Assembly: GCA_016882485.1 (NCBI GenBank)
Contig: VGPT01000001.1
Coordinates: 28,022-92,021 of the forward strand
Origin: Cyanobacteria bacterium M_surface_10_m1_298
Lineage (GTDB): Bacteria; Cyanobacteriota; Cyanobacteriia; PCC-6307; Cyanobiaceae
DNA length: 64,000 bases
Direction: 5' to 3'
Every line of letters begins with the position of its first letter. The stretch's first letter is position 1. A program made the position numbers and the translations under genes. The notes beneath the pieces are model-generated. The model searched no databases and was not told the DNA's origin. It saw nothing but the letters and a program-made list of their open reading frames with translations. Shown in pieces: positions 1 through 8,460 of this stretch.

Positions 1-1154
1 TCGACGGCGATGCCGATCGAAAGAATGAAACCAGCAATGCCAGGCAGGGTCAGGGTGACCGGGATCAGGGCATAAAGCGCCAGGTTGAACAGGGAATAGA
101 GGGCCAAAGCCACCACGGCCACCGCACCGGGAAGGCGGTAGACCACCACCATGAACACCGCCACCAGTGCAAGACCGAACAGGGCGGCCTGAAGGCTGCG
201 CTGCACGTTCTCGGTACCCAGCGTGGCGCCGATGGTGCGCTGCTCAATCACTTGAACCGGCAGAGGCAGGGAGCCACCACGCAGTTGCACCTCCAGATCG
301 CGGGCTTCTTCCGCCGTGAAATTGCCCGTGATGCTGGCGGCGCCACCACTAATCCCCGCGGGCTTGAACTCGGGGCCCACGCTGGCTTCGCTGATGGAGC
401 GTCCATCCAGCACGATCCCCAACAGCTGAGGGGTGCCGGCAATGCTCTTGGTCAAGGCGGCGAACTTGCGGCCGCCCTCAGTACTGAAGCTCAGGGTGAC
501 ATCCCAGGCGTTGCCGGTGTCCTGTTGGCGCCGACCCGCCCCGGTGAGGTCCTTACCGGTGAGCTCAGCAGGTTCGTAGAGGGCGACGATCCTGGTGTTG
601 ACCTCGGCGAGCAGCGCCTCCAGTTGCTCGCTCTCACTGCTGCCGACCGGCACGGTGACACCGAGCTCCCGCAGCAGCTGGGCCAGTTCCTCGGCCTTCA
701 ACGAGGGCTCACCGGCCTTCTCGGTTCCAACCGCCTTCTGCCGATCGAGCACATCCTTGGCCTGCCGCTTGAGCTTCAACAGCCCAGACATCTCACGCTC
801 GGTGCCCGGCTTCTGGCCACGGAACTCCAGCAGCGCAGTGGTGCCGAGCACCTTGGCGGCGCGACTTGGATCCTGCTCACCCGGTAACTGGAGCAGCAAC
901 TGGTCGTCGCCGATGGTCTGCAGGGTGGACTCACTCACCCCGAGACCATTGATGCGGCGATCGAGCACATCCTTAACGGCTTCCAGCTGTTCGCTCTGAA
1001 CCCGTTTGATCGCACCGACCGGCATCACCTGCAGGGTGAGCTGGCTACCGCCGCGCAGATCAAGACCGAGCTGCAGCGGGAAGCTGGCCAGCACCGCAGC
1101 GGCGGCGAAGGCCAGGGCCAGAATCAGGGCAAGCCACCCTTGTTGACGCGCCAT
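1..1154 (-). CDS. secD: Protein translocase subunit SecD (partial, C-terminus off window)
   Basis: SecD is the inner/thylakoid-membrane accessory subunit that, with SecF, helps SecYEG complete protein export. The reading frame is open from ATG at 1154 to the window edge and starts [16 protein letters not shown], a first membrane segment, followed by the family hallmark GLDLRGGSQ near residue 30. A large extracytoplasmic domain follows, and the visible part ends in hydrophobic segments. The start overlaps the pdhB stop as TGATG, so it is probably translationally coupled to pdhB. It is absent from the ORF track only because the stop lies outside the window. secF would be expected just beyond the left edge. 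Confidence 0.95.
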   Translation of the reverse strand, partial: MARQQGWLALILALAFAAAAVLASFPLQLGLDLRGGSQLTLQVMPVGAIKRVQSEQLEAVKDVLDRRINGLGVSESTLQTIGDDQLLLQLPGEQDPSRAAKVLGTTALLEFRGQKPGTEREMSGLLKLKRQAKDVLDRQKAVGTEKAGEPSLKAEELAQLLRELGVTVPVGSSESEQLEALLAEVNTRIVALYEPAELTGKDLTGAGRRQQDTGNAWDVTLSFSTEGGRKFAALTKSIAGTPQLLGIVLDGRSISEASVGPEFKPAGISGGAASITGNFTAEEARDLEVQLRGGSLPLPVQVIEQRTIGATLGTENVQRSLQAALFGLALVAVFMVVVYRLPGAVAVVALALYSLFNLALYALIPVTLTLPGIAGFILSIGIAV

Positions 1155-2137
1155 CAGACCTGGCCAGCCTTGAGAGCCTTGGCGGCCTCAACGATTTGAT
1201 GGGGCTGAATGATCGTCAGGTTCTCGAGGGTGCCGTTGTAGGGCGTCGGAATGTCCTGGGAGGACAGACGCACCGGACGGCAGTCGAGATCGTCGAAACA
1301 CTGCTCGGTGATCAGGGCGATCAGCTCGGCGCCGATGCCTCCGGTCTTCATGCACTCCTCCACCACCAGCACCTTGTGGGTCTTGCGGATGGAACGGGAG
1401 ATCGTCTCCATATCGAAGGGCTTGAGGCTGATCAGATCGATCAACTCCACGCTCACGCCGTCTTTTTCCAGCTGCTCCACCGCCTTGAGGCAGTGGTGGC
1501 GCATGCGCGAATAGGTCAGGATCGTGACATCGCTGCCCTCCTGCACCAGATCCGCCTGATCGAGGGCACAGGTGTAGTCGCCGCTGGGGATCTCCTCGCT
1601 GAGGTTGTAGAGCAGTACATGCTCGAAGAAGAGCACCGGGTTGTTGTCACGGATGGCGGCCTTCATCAGGCCCTTGGCATTGGTGGGGGTGCTGACCGCC
1701 ACGATCTTGATGCCGGGCACGGCGTGGAAGTAGGCCTCGAGGCGCTGGCTGTGCTCGGCGCCGAGCTGACGGCCCACACCGCCGGGACCGCGCACCACAG
1801 CAGGGATGGTGAAGTTGCCGCCACTGGTGTAACGGAGCATCCCCATGTTGTTGGAGATCTGGTTGAAGGCCAGGAGCAGGAAGCCCATGTTCATGCCCTC
1901 GACGATCGGCCTCAGACCGGTCATCGCGGCGCCCACGGCCATGCCGGTGAAGGCGTTTTCGGCAATCGGGGTATCCAGCACCCGCAGCTCGCCGTACTTG
2001 TCGTAGAGGTCCTTGGTGACTTTGTAGGAACCGCCGTACTGGCCAACGTCCTCACCCATCACACAGACATGGGGGTCGCGAGCCATCTCTTCGTCGATGG
2101 CCTCTCGCAGGGCGTTGAAGAGAAGGGTCTCTGCCAC
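1154..2137 (-). CDS. pdhB: Pyruvate dehydrogenase E1 component, beta subunit
   Basis: Beta subunit of the alpha2beta2 E1 enzyme that decarboxylates pyruvate with thiamine diphosphate and feeds acetyl-CoA synthesis. The 327-aa protein begins [21 protein letters not shown] and carries the family blocks [10 protein letters not shown] (near 27) and [16 protein letters not shown] (near 115), plus the C-terminal transketolase domain ([12 protein letters not shown]). Length matches the family. The alpha subunit is not adjacent; cyanobacteria usually keep pdhA elsewhere. It shares a junction with secD (TGATG), an uncommon functional pairing that looks like simple operon packing. Confidence 0.96.
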   Translation of the reverse strand: MAETLLFNALREAIDEEMARDPHVCVMGEDVGQYGGSYKVTKDLYDKYGELRVLDTPIAENAFTGMAVGAAMTGLRPIVEGMNMGFLLLAFNQISNNMGMLRYTSGGNFTIPAVVRGPGGVGRQLGAEHSQRLEAYFHAVPGIKIVAVSTPTNAKGLMKAAIRDNNPVLFFEHVLLYNLSEEIPSGDYTCALDQADLVQEGSDVTILTYSRMRHHCLKAVEQLEKDGVSVELIDLISLKPFDMETISRSIRKTHKVLVVEECMKTGGIGAELIALITEQCFDDLDCRPVRLSSQDIPTPYNGTLENLTIIQPHQIVEAAKALKAGQV

Positions 2138-2184
2138 GGTTGAAAAGCGGTTCCGGCACTGGACCGGGGTGGGGCCAACTTATC

Positions 2185-2280
2185 TCAGCCGCCCGCAGCA
2201 AAGGTCGCCAACAACAGCACCGACAACAGCATTCCTGGCGAAAGCAGCAGCACCAGCAGCTGCAGGTCGTGGCCCGTCAT
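2185..2280 (-). CDS. Possible 31-aa hydrophobic membrane peptide
   Basis: A 32-codon frame (ATG to TGA), too short for the ORF track, fills the gap between the DUF3082 gene and pdhB. It encodes MTGHDLQLLVLLLSPG and then a second hydrophobic half ending FAAGG, so almost the whole peptide could be one membrane helix with a polar N-terminus. I see no good Shine-Dalgarno sequence. Picocyanobacteria encode many real 30-40-aa single-helix proteins of photosynthetic and respiratory complexes, but I do not recognise this one. It could be chance in GC-rich, Leu-rich sequence. Confidence 0.35.
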   Translation of the reverse strand: MTGHDLQLLVLLLSPGMLLSVLLLATFAAGG

Positions 2281-2308
2281 GGCAGAGAAGTCAGCCCGTA
2301 TGCGCACG

Positions 2309-2665
2309 CTAGGGGGTTTCTTCGGCCTGGTTCCAACCCGGTAAGAGGCTGCGGATAAATGTCAGAAACAGACCCAAGCCCACGAAGGCGAAGGTGAACG
2401 TGGCCAAAAAGCTCATGCCCACGATCAGGGTCTTCATGAACACGGCAATGCTCTGGGCGAAGCGGGCGTCGTAGTGGGGCGGGTGCTCGGCGTAGTAGCC
2501 GACCACACGGCTGGAGAGCTGCAGCGCCAGCCAGCCCATCCCAAAGCTGGTGAGCGAACCGCTCAAAAAGCTCAACGGCCCCTTGCGCTGCCGCACCGGT
2601 TGCCCTGTCGCCTGCTCGGTTGTTGGAGATGGGCTGGAGTTCGGCTGCGAACTGGTTTCGCTCAC
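2309..2665 (-). CDS. DUF3082-type small membrane protein
   Basis: A 118-aa protein of unknown function resembling the cyanobacterial DUF3082 family. A polar, Ser/Pro/Gln-rich N-terminus of about 35 residues leads to two predicted membrane segments (around FGMGWLALQLSSRVV and FLATFTFAFVGLGLFLTFI), separated by a short loop containing YYAEHPPHYDAR. The ORF track extends upstream into ispE, but the GTG at 2665 (VSETSSQ) lies just after the ispE stop and gives the usual length for this family, so I chose it. It is in the minus-strand run rsmA-ispE-DUF3082-pdhB-secD. Confidence 0.75.
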   Translation of the reverse strand: MSETSSQPNSSPSPTTEQATGQPVRQRKGPLSFLSGSLTSFGMGWLALQLSSRVVGYYAEHPPHYDARFAQSIAVFMKTLIVGMSFLATFTFAFVGLGLFLTFIRSLLPGWNQAEETP

Positions 2666-2684
2666 GGCGCGCTGCTGAGGGCGT

Positions 2685-3617
2685 TCAGACCAGGGTCGCA
2701 CCGGAACCGGTGCAGCGGCAGACCCAGGCCTCAAAGCCAGCCTGCTGCAGCGATGAGGCCAGATCGGCGCGGGCCTGCTCCGCCAGGCTGCGATCGGGGA
2801 AGAGGGCAAACAGGCTCGGGCCCGATCCGCTCATCGCGACGGCCACGGCTCCCTGCGCCCGGCGCAGCAGCTCCAAACCGGCCCGCACGCTCTCCACCTC
2901 CGGCTCGACCACCTGCTGCAGGTCATTGCGGATGGCGGGAAGGCTGAGCTCGCCGCGCAGAGCCGCCAGCAACGGCCCCTGCCGCAGCAGCTGCCGGCGC
3001 TGTTCGAAGTCGCTCTCCTGCTCGAGGTAGAAGTCGCCCCGCTGCTCGCGGCAGCGCCCGTAGGCCCAAGGGGTCGACACGCTGGCCTCGGGGTGCTTGA
3101 TCAGCAGCACGGCCAAAGCCGGTGGCTGCTCGAGGGGCATCGGCTCCAGCTGCTCGCCCCGGCCAAAGCAAAGCTGGGTGCCTCCATCGATGCAGAAGGG
3201 CATATCGGAACCGAGCTCCGCCGCCATCGCCAACAGCTGATCACGGCTGAAGCCGCAACCCCACAGGGCATTAAGGCCCACCAGAGCCGCTGCTCCATTG
3301 CTGGAGCCGCCCGCCAGCCCCGCACCGATGGGGATGCGCTTGCTGAGCTCCATCGCCACCCCCAGCTCCGGCAGGCCCACCCGGGCCTTGAGGAGTTCCG
3401 CCGCCTTCACGATCAGGTTGCCGCCGTCGGTCGGCAGATCGGAGCGATCGCAGCGCAGGCTCACCGCTCCATCAGCCGTGGGCCTGAGGCGCAGCGTGTC
3501 CACCAGATCGAGGGTCTGCATGACCATCGCCAGCTCGTGGAAGCCATCGGAACGCAGGCCGAGCACCTCCAGGTGCAGGTTGATCTTGGCGGGGGCGCTG
3601 ACCAGCAGCTCAGCCAT
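2685..3617 (-). CDS. ispE: 4-diphosphocytidyl-2-C-methyl-D-erythritol kinase
   Basis: ATP-dependent kinase of the MEP isoprenoid pathway that phosphorylates CDP-methylerythritol, ahead of carotenoid, chlorophyll-tail and quinone-tail synthesis. The 310-aa protein starts [20 protein letters not shown] (GHMP N-terminal strand and PAKINL motif). It has the GHMP glycine-rich ATP loop [15 protein letters not shown] near residue 95 and a C-terminal motif [16 protein letters not shown] take ATG 3617 because it gives the canonical N-terminus and sits 14 bases after the rsmA stop; the longer ORF is an overlap with rsmA. The rsmA-ispE adjacency is widespread in bacteria. Confidence 0.95.
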   Translation of the reverse strand: MAELLVSAPAKINLHLEVLGLRSDGFHELAMVMQTLDLVDTLRLRPTADGAVSLRCDRSDLPTDGGNLIVKAAELLKARVGLPELGVAMELSKRIPIGAGLAGGSSNGAAALVGLNALWGCGFSRDQLLAMAAELGSDMPFCIDGGTQLCFGRGEQLEPMPLEQPPALAVLLIKHPEASVSTPWAYGRCREQRGDFYLEQESDFEQRRQLLRQGPLLAALRGELSLPAIRNDLQQVVEPEVESVRAGLELLRRAQGAVAVAMSGSGPSLFALFPDRSLAEQARADLASSLQQAGFEAWVCRCTGSGATLV

Positions 3618-3631
3618 GGGGGAGGAATTGC

Positions 3632-4444
3632 TCAAGCGTTGAGCTGATTCAAGCCCGCCGCCAAACGCACCCAATGGGCAGGCGAGACCTCCTGCGGTCT
3701 TTGCTGCAGGGCGACCTCCGCCGCCTCGACCCAAGCCTGAAGAGCCTCTGCTGGCAACAGACCTGAGAGGGTGTTGCGCAGCATCTTGCGGCGGGCCGCA
3801 AAACAGCGGCGCAGCAGCATCTCCACCGTTCTGGCCAGGGCCGGATCCAGTCGCTGATCGGCGGGCAGGGGATCGAGGGCCACCACTTCACTCATCACCT
3901 TCGGGGGCGGCTGAAAGCAGCGGGGCGGCACCGGGCACACCGTGCTGCAGCGGGCCAACAGCTGCATCCGCACACTCAACGCGGAAAAGGCGCTGCTGCC
4001 GGGACGGGCGCGAATGCGCTCCCCCACCTCCTGCTGCACCAGCAACACCAGGCGCCGATAGGGCCGCTCCACCGGCCGATCCAAGCGACCCACCAGGCGC
4101 TCCAGCAGTGGCCCTGTGATGTTGTACGGGATGTTCGCCACCACCGTGCTCGCCCCCGGCAACTCCACCGCCAGCACATCCCCCTCTGTGAGCTCAAAGC
4201 GCGAATCGGCGCCAAAGCGCTCCCGCAAACCCACCACCAGATCCCGATCCAGCTCCACCGCCCTCACCGCCGCCGCCGGGGAAGCCAACAACTGTTCAGT
4301 GAGGGCTCCACGCCCCGGCCCCACCTCCAGAACCGTGTCGTTGGCGTTGAGCTCCGCCGCCTCCAGGATCTGCCGCAAGACAGACTGATCCGTGAGCCAG
4401 TGCTGGCCAAAGCGTTTACGAGCGCGATGGGCCGCGAAGGACAT
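3632..4444 (-). CDS. rsmA: 16S rRNA (adenine1518/1519-N6) dimethyltransferase
   Basis: KsgA/RsmA dimethylates two adjacent adenosines in the 3' hairpin of 16S rRNA during 30S assembly. The 270-aa protein begins [17 protein letters not shown]. The SAM-binding motif I is [15 protein letters not shown] near residue 40, and the adenine-methyltransferase NIPYNI motif follows near residue 105. The C-terminal four-helix region with the Arg-rich [10 protein letters not shown] stretch is complete. ATG 4444 is preferred over the upstream ATG 4471 because it matches the family N-terminus. It lies immediately upstream of ispE in the same operon. Confidence 0.95.
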   Translation of the reverse strand: MSFAAHRARKRFGQHWLTDQSVLRQILEAAELNANDTVLEVGPGRGALTEQLLASPAAAVRAVELDRDLVVGLRERFGADSRFELTEGDVLAVELPGASTVVANIPYNITGPLLERLVGRLDRPVERPYRRLVLLVQQEVGERIRARPGSSAFSALSVRMQLLARCSTVCPVPPRCFQPPPKVMSEVVALDPLPADQRLDPALARTVEMLLRRCFAARRKMLRNTLSGLLPAEALQAWVEAAEVALQQRPQEVSPAHWVRLAAGLNQLNA

Positions 4445-4525
4445 GAACCATGCAGGAGGGCCACCTCCCACATTGCTCCTTCAGCACGAGTCTGCTGAAA
4501 ACCAGCGCCCCTATCACCAGGCCGC

Positions 4526-4888
4526 TTAAACCCAAGGGATCCAACGCACCGGAGCACGGCTCGGCGGTAAGGGCACCAGGGCGCAGACCCATTCCCAGCG
4601 GCAGTGCCCGTAAGCCGGATGCTCACTGATCCAGAGATCAAGACTGTGGGCCAGACGCTGGCGCTTGGCGCCCCGCAAAGCGGCCGCCCCCCAGCCATCG
4701 GGTCCGCGGCGGCGGCGACCCTTGACCTCCACCAGCAGCAAACGCTGGGGCTTGTGGAGAAGCAAATCAATCTCACCCCAACGGCAAGCCCAGCGCTGTT
4801 CCAGCACTTGCCAACCGGCCTGGAGCAACAGGCGCAGGGCCCGTTGTTCAGCCCACTGCCCCGCGCGCTGCTGAGGGGTTCGTCGCAT
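4526..4888 (-). CDS. YraN/UPF0102 family endonuclease-like protein
   Basis: A 120-aa protein of the YraN (UPF0102) family, a small restriction-endonuclease-like fold whose role in bacteria is unsettled. The fold's key residues are visible: AEQRALRLLLQAGW, then the RWGEIDLL motif (Glu and Asp) and VEVKGRRR (the E-x-K). I chose ATG 4888 (MRRTPQQRAGQWAE), since the ORF-track start at 4903 is a TTG adding only five residues. It precedes rsmA on the same strand with an 80-base gap. Confidence 0.85.
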   Translation of the reverse strand: MRRTPQQRAGQWAEQRALRLLLQAGWQVLEQRWACRWGEIDLLLHKPQRLLLVEVKGRRRRGPDGWGAAALRGAKRQRLAHSLDLWISEHPAYGHCRWEWVCALVPLPPSRAPVRWIPWV

Positions 4889-4931
4889 GGCCGCAGGCCT
4901 CAATCCACCCCTTGAGGATTCCCGGCGGGGC

Positions 4932-5159
4932 TCAGCCTGGAAGTTGCCCGCGCAGGGCCCTGAGGCAGTACTTGCAGCCTCCGGTCGTGACCAGGTGGCG
5001 TTCTGGGGTGATCGAGATCAGGCGCACCGGATGTTCTTTGCAGCGGATCTTGATCGGCGTCTTGAAACTCTTGTAGAGGATCTCGCTGTAGTCGTAGCGC
5101 TCACCAAAGCGAGCCCGGGCACGGGCCAGAAAAGTCTCGCGATCGATCGGATTCGCCAT
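4932..5159 (-). CDS. Small zinc-ribbon protein with an RFGERYDYS motif (DUF723-like)
   Basis: A 75-aa protein starting MANPIDRETFLARARARFG. It shows the pattern known from DUF723/phage-associated zinc modules: a helix ending RFGERYDYSEILY, a strand, then CKEH and CKYC, which would supply the four ligands of one zinc site (C-x2-H and C-x2-C). Related modules occur fused to homing or very-short-patch-like endonucleases, but here the module stands alone with no nuclease domain. ATG 5159 is chosen because the upstream extension to 5252 is low-complexity and runs into the divergent promoter region. Function unknown; nucleic-acid binding is inference. Confidence 0.65.
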   Translation of the reverse strand: MANPIDRETFLARARARFGERYDYSEILYKSFKTPIKIRCKEHPVRLISITPERHLVTTGGCKYCLRALRGQLPG

Positions 5160-5262
5160 GACGCATGGTCGCGTTCGACGCTGGACAACGGAGGCACGAG
5201 CTCCGCGAGGGTAAAAGACCACCCTTCTCCAGGCGGTAGCAAGGCATGCCAAGAGCAGATGC

Positions 5263-5272
5263 TGCCTAGGGT
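5263..5272 (+). promoter_or_regulatory. Promoter motif TGCCTAGGGT upstream of the pentapeptide gene
   Basis: The hexamer TAGGGT fits the cyanobacterial TAnnnT -10 element and ends 25 bases before the ATG at 5297. The same ten-base string TGCCTAGGNT recurs at 23913, 26039 and 29159, at nearly the same distance from a start codon. No convincing -35 is visible. Confidence 0.5.
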
Positions 5273-5296
5273 TACCTCACCCCCTACGCCGCAACG

Positions 5297-5809
5297 ATGC
5301 GCCGCTCGATCTCACCCCTGGTGCGCTCCTTGAGCCGAGCCCTGTGCAGCGTGCTCGCCCTCCTGGCCCTCACGCTGCTGCTGCCGCTGCAGCCGGCCCA
5401 GGCGGCTATGGACTACGCCAAACAGGTGCTGATCGGCCATGACTTCGCTGGTGTCGACCTGCGGGGGGCCACCTTCAATCTCACCAACCTGCGGGAAGCC
5501 GATTTCCATGGTTCTGACCTACGGGGGGCCAGCCTGTTCGGCGCCAAGCTGCAGGACGCGGATCTCTCCGGGGCCGACCTCACCGACGCCACCCTCGACT
5601 CAGCGGTGCTCGACGGCACCGACCTGCGCAATGCGGTGCTGGAGAACGCCTTCGCCTTCAACACCCGCTTCAACAATGTGCTGATTGACGGGGCTGATTT
5701 CACCAACGTGCCCTTCCGCGGTGATGTGCTCAAGGCGCTCTGCGCCAGCGCCAGTGGCACCAATCCGGTGACCGGTCGCAGCACCAAGGACACGCTGGAG
5801 TGCAGCTGA
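5297..5809 (+). CDS. Secreted pentapeptide-repeat protein
   Basis: A 170-aa protein with a signal peptide (MRRSISPLVRSLSRAL, then a Leu-rich core ending QAAMD). The mature part is built from tandem pentapeptides of the A(D/N)LXX type: VDLRGATFNLTNLREADF and then GADLTDATLD and relatives. These should form a right-handed beta-helix of about four coils. The tail (CASASGTNPVTGRSTKDTLEC) holds two cysteines that could form a disulfide after export. Such proteins are abundant in cyanobacterial thylakoid lumen and periplasm; a specific role cannot be read from the sequence. Confidence 0.85.
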   Translation: MRRSISPLVRSLSRALCSVLALLALTLLLPLQPAQAAMDYAKQVLIGHDFAGVDLRGATFNLTNLREADFHGSDLRGASLFGAKLQDADLSGADLTDATLDSAVLDGTDLRNAVLENAFAFNTRFNNVLIDGADFTNVPFRGDVLKALCASASGTNPVTGRSTKDTLECS

Positions 5810-5822
5810 GGAGAACGCCACG

Positions 5823-6263
5823 ATGAGCTTTGACGCCCGCAGCCTCGAGCGACTGCAGCAGCTGGGCCGCACCCTGCCCAAACCGCTGCCCAAACCCGAA
5901 ACCCAAACGGATCCAGAGGGCCATCGAGGTGGAGCCAAACGCCACCGCGTTGAAACCGAAACGGACCCTCAGGCGCTGTTCGGCGAACTGATCAAGGCGA
6001 GTGAAGACGGCACGATCCCGCCTCACCTGCTGGATCGGCTACGCCAGGCCGAACGGGATCAGGAACGCAAGCGACAGAGCGCCCAACGCCAAGACCTGGA
6101 GACCCTGCAAACACAGGTCAATGCAGGGGCAGGCAGCAGCCCTGCACGTGCACGCCAGGAGGTGTTGCGACCGAATCAACAGCGCCGCAAACCGAGCAAC
6201 GACGAAGAGCAGGAGCTGTACGTGGCCTTTCAACAACTGCTGCTGGAAGGCGACGACGACTGA
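5823..6263 (+). CDS. Hypothetical charged protein
   Basis: A 146-aa protein I do not recognise, starting 13 bases after the pentapeptide gene stop. It is strongly hydrophilic: a Lys/Pro/Glu-rich stretch (TLPKPLPKPETQ), a central helix with alternating charge (LLDRLRQAERDQERKRQSAQRQ), and an acidic C-terminus EEQELYVAFQQLLLEGDDD. No cysteines, membrane segments or known motif are visible. Length, codon use and genomic order resemble small conserved picocyanobacterial proteins. It may share a transcript with its upstream neighbour. Confidence 0.65.
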   Translation: MSFDARSLERLQQLGRTLPKPLPKPETQTDPEGHRGGAKRHRVETETDPQALFGELIKASEDGTIPPHLLDRLRQAERDQERKRQSAQRQDLETLQTQVNAGAGSSPARARQEVLRPNQQRRKPSNDEEQELYVAFQQLLLEGDDD

Positions 6264-6277
6264 ACACAGGCAGGCTT

Positions 6278-6291
6278 AGTACAGATCTACT
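6278..6291 (+). promoter_or_regulatory. Probable LexA (SOS) box of umuDC
   Basis: AGTACAGATCTACT lies 11 bases before the umuD start. It matches the cyanobacterial LexA operator pattern AGTAC-N4-GTnCT with one mismatch in the second half-site. It overlaps a possible -10 (TACTCT, 6291-6296), which would put transcription initiation at or beside the ATG, so repression by occlusion is easy to picture. Confidence 0.6.
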
Positions 6292-6302
6292 ACTCTGGTG
6301 GC

Positions 6303-6752
6303 ATGAACTGGCCGGCCGAGTCACGCCCTTGTCCCCTGCGCGCCCCGCGCCTCCCGCTGCCACTGCCCCTCGCCAGTGACACGGTGGCCGCTGGCTTTCC
6401 CAGTCCGGCTGACGACTACATCGATGTGGGGATCGACCTCAATGAGGTTCTGATTCGCCACCCCAGCAGCACCTTCTTTCTTCGGGTCAGCGGAGACTCG
6501 ATGACCGGAGCCGGCATTCACCACGGTGATCTGCTGGTGGTGGACCGCAGCCTCGAAGCCCGGCCCGGCCAGATCGTGGTGGCCGTGCTCGACGGCGCCT
6601 TCACCCTGAAACAACTGGTCCGCCATCAGGGCCGGCTGCGGCTGGAGGCTGCCAACAGCGCCTATCCAGCCTTAGAGCTGCATCAATGCGGTGATGTGCA
6701 GATCTGGGGTGTCGCCATTCATGTGATCCACCCGCTCGGGCGCCATGGCTGA
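6303..6752 (+). CDS. umuD: UmuD-like self-cleaving S24 peptidase
   Basis: SOS-induced accessory factor that is autocleaved on RecA filaments and then partners UmuC as DNA polymerase V. The 149-aa protein has the cleavage-site context AAGFPSPADDYID near residue 34, the Ser nucleophile in VSGDSMTGAGI near residue 71, and the Lys base in FTLKQL near residue 108. The catalytic dyad is therefore intact. ATG 6303 may be used from a nearly leaderless transcript, because a -10-like element ends only six bases upstream. The gene overlaps umuC by eight bases. Upstream of it sits a LexA box. Confidence 0.93.
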   Translation: MNWPAESRPCPLRAPRLPLPLPLASDTVAAGFPSPADDYIDVGIDLNEVLIRHPSSTFFLRVSGDSMTGAGIHHGDLLVVDRSLEARPGQIVVAVLDGAFTLKQLVRHQGRLRLEAANSAYPALELHQCGDVQIWGVAIHVIHPLGRHG

Positions 6753-8025
6753 GGCCCTCGCCCTGATCGATGCCAACAACTTCTACGCCAGTTGTGAGCA
6801 GGCCCTGGATCCAGCGTTGCTGGGCAAACCCGTGGTGGTGCTCTCCAACAACGACGGCTGCGTGGTGTCGCGCAGCAGCGAAGCGCGGCAGCTGGGCATT
6901 GGCATGGGCAAGCCCTACTTCCAGATCGCCGAGCAACTGGAACGACACGGCGTGGTAGTGCGCAGTTCCAACTACGCCCTCTACGGCGACATGAGTCAAC
7001 GGCTGATGAGCAGTCTCGAGCCCTTCGTCTCCGAATTGGAGGTGTATTCAATCGACGAGGCCTTCGTGCGGTTGCCGAGAACAGGCCATGGCGACCTGAG
7101 TGACTGGGCCAGCGAGCTGCGCAGCCGCATTCGCCACAACCTCGGCCTTCCGATTGCCATTGGGCTCGCCAGCAGCAAGGTGCTGGCCAAGCTGGCGAAC
7201 CACACTGCGAAAGGCGATCACCGCCATGCCGGAGTCTTCGACCTGACGCGCTACAGCAACCACGATCCCTGGCTCGAACGCACCCCCGTTGAGGAGGTGT
7301 GGGGCGTGGGTCGACGTCTGAGCCGCTGGTGCCACATGCGGGGCATCCGCAACGCACTCCAGCTGCGGGACATGGCCAGTGGAGAACTGAAAGCCAAGGC
7401 CGGGGTGGTGGGGCTGCGCCTGCAGCTGGAACTGCAGGGCGTGAGCTGCCTACCCCTCGACGACAGTCCAAGCGCCAAACAGGAAACCTGTGTGAGCCGG
7501 AGCTTCAGCCGAGCGGTCTGCAGCGAACAGGAGCTGCGCGAGGCGGTGGCGAGCTACGTGAGCCGGGCCGCTGAAAAACTGAGGCGGCAACGGCAACGGG
7601 CCGGACGCCTCACGGTGTTTGCCCGCACCAGTCCCTTCAGTGCGGGGTTTTACAGCCAAGCCGCCAGCAGCACCCTCACCCTCGCCAGCAACGACACCGC
7701 CGTGTTGCTGCAGGCCGCCCTGCGGTTGGTACCGCGGATCTACCGGCCCCACAAACGCTTTGCCAAGGCCGGCGTGCTGCTGCAGGAGCTGCAGCCGGAA
7801 AACCAACTGCAGTGGCACCTGCTCAGCCAGCTCAGCAGTGAAGACCTGCAGCGCCGGGAGGCCTTGATGCAGAGCATCGACCGCCTGAACCACCGCTATG
7901 GCCGAGGCACTGTGCAGTGGGCCGCCTGCGGGCTGCAGCCCGCATGGATGATGCGCCGCGAACAGCTCTCCCACGCAGCGACCACACGCCTGAGCGACCT
8001 TCCCCTGGTCTGGGCCAAGGGCTGA
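6745..8025 (+). CDS. umuC: DNA polymerase V catalytic subunit UmuC
   Basis: Y-family translesion polymerase, the partner of UmuD'. The 426-aa protein opens with the catalytic motif ALIDANNFYASCEQ (first Asp), followed by a palm motif VYSIDEAFVRL near residue 100 (Asp-Glu). Next come the helix-hairpin-helix thumb (TPVEEVWGVGRRLSRW) and the little-finger domain, where SFSRAVCSEQEL is typical of UmuC. Length is as expected for the family (about 420). It overlaps umuD and so is co-regulated with it. Confidence 0.95.
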   Translation: MAEALALIDANNFYASCEQALDPALLGKPVVVLSNNDGCVVSRSSEARQLGIGMGKPYFQIAEQLERHGVVVRSSNYALYGDMSQRLMSSLEPFVSELEVYSIDEAFVRLPRTGHGDLSDWASELRSRIRHNLGLPIAIGLASSKVLAKLANHTAKGDHRHAGVFDLTRYSNHDPWLERTPVEEVWGVGRRLSRWCHMRGIRNALQLRDMASGELKAKAGVVGLRLQLELQGVSCLPLDDSPSAKQETCVSRSFSRAVCSEQELREAVASYVSRAAEKLRRQRQRAGRLTVFARTSPFSAGFYSQAASSTLTLASNDTAVLLQAALRLVPRIYRPHKRFAKAGVLLQELQPENQLQWHLLSQLSSEDLQRREALMQSIDRLNHRYGRGTVQWAACGLQPAWMMRREQLSHAATTRLSDLPLVWAKG

Positions 8026-8052
8026 AACAGGCTGGGTGAACGCTGATGGCGC

Positions 8053-8334
8053 TCAGATCTGGCCGTATTTCTGCACGCTCTGGGCCGTGCAGAACTGCTT
8101 GGCCTGCTCAATCGAATGACGCAGGTTGATGCGATCCACCACACAACCGCAGGTGTCCTGCACCATGCCCTCCGGAGGAGTTTTATTGGCCTTCTGAAAA
8201 TCAGCCTTCATCGCCTTGGCGCAGCTGCTGAAAACGATCTGATCCACCATGTTCTGGGCCTGAACCGGCCGCGGCGACGCACACAGAAATGCCGCAGGAG
8301 CGGCCATGGCTAGGGCGAAAAGGACAAGCCGCAT
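8053..8334 (-). CDS. Small secreted cysteine-containing protein
   Basis: A 93-aa protein of unknown function. The start at ATG 8334 gives a clear signal peptide (MRLVLFALAMAAPAAFL, cleavage probably after VQAQ). The mature part of about 66 residues has four cysteines (SSCAKAMK, DTCGCVVDR, QFCTAQS), suggesting two disulfides in an exported helical protein. The ORF track starts further upstream in sequence without coding character. It stands alone between convergent umuC and the 3' end of dnaG. Confidence 0.7.
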   Translation of the reverse strand: MRLVLFALAMAAPAAFLCASPRPVQAQNMVDQIVFSSCAKAMKADFQKANKTPPEGMVQDTCGCVVDRINLRHSIEQAKQFCTAQSVQKYGQI

Positions 8335-8460
8335 CAGACGGGAAGCGAGGCAAGCCACAACGAGATGGAACCGTCCTAACAGCGCCGGGGGGGAAGTGGG
8401 CAAAGCAACAAGTTCTGAGACATCCACGTCGCAACGGCGCAGGCAACGCTTCCTGAGGGG

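Noticed and set aside
5397-5760. Short direct repeats in the pentapeptide gene as a CRISPR-like array
   Set aside because: The repeats are imperfect, in frame, and explained by the pentapeptide coding pattern; no spacer structure.
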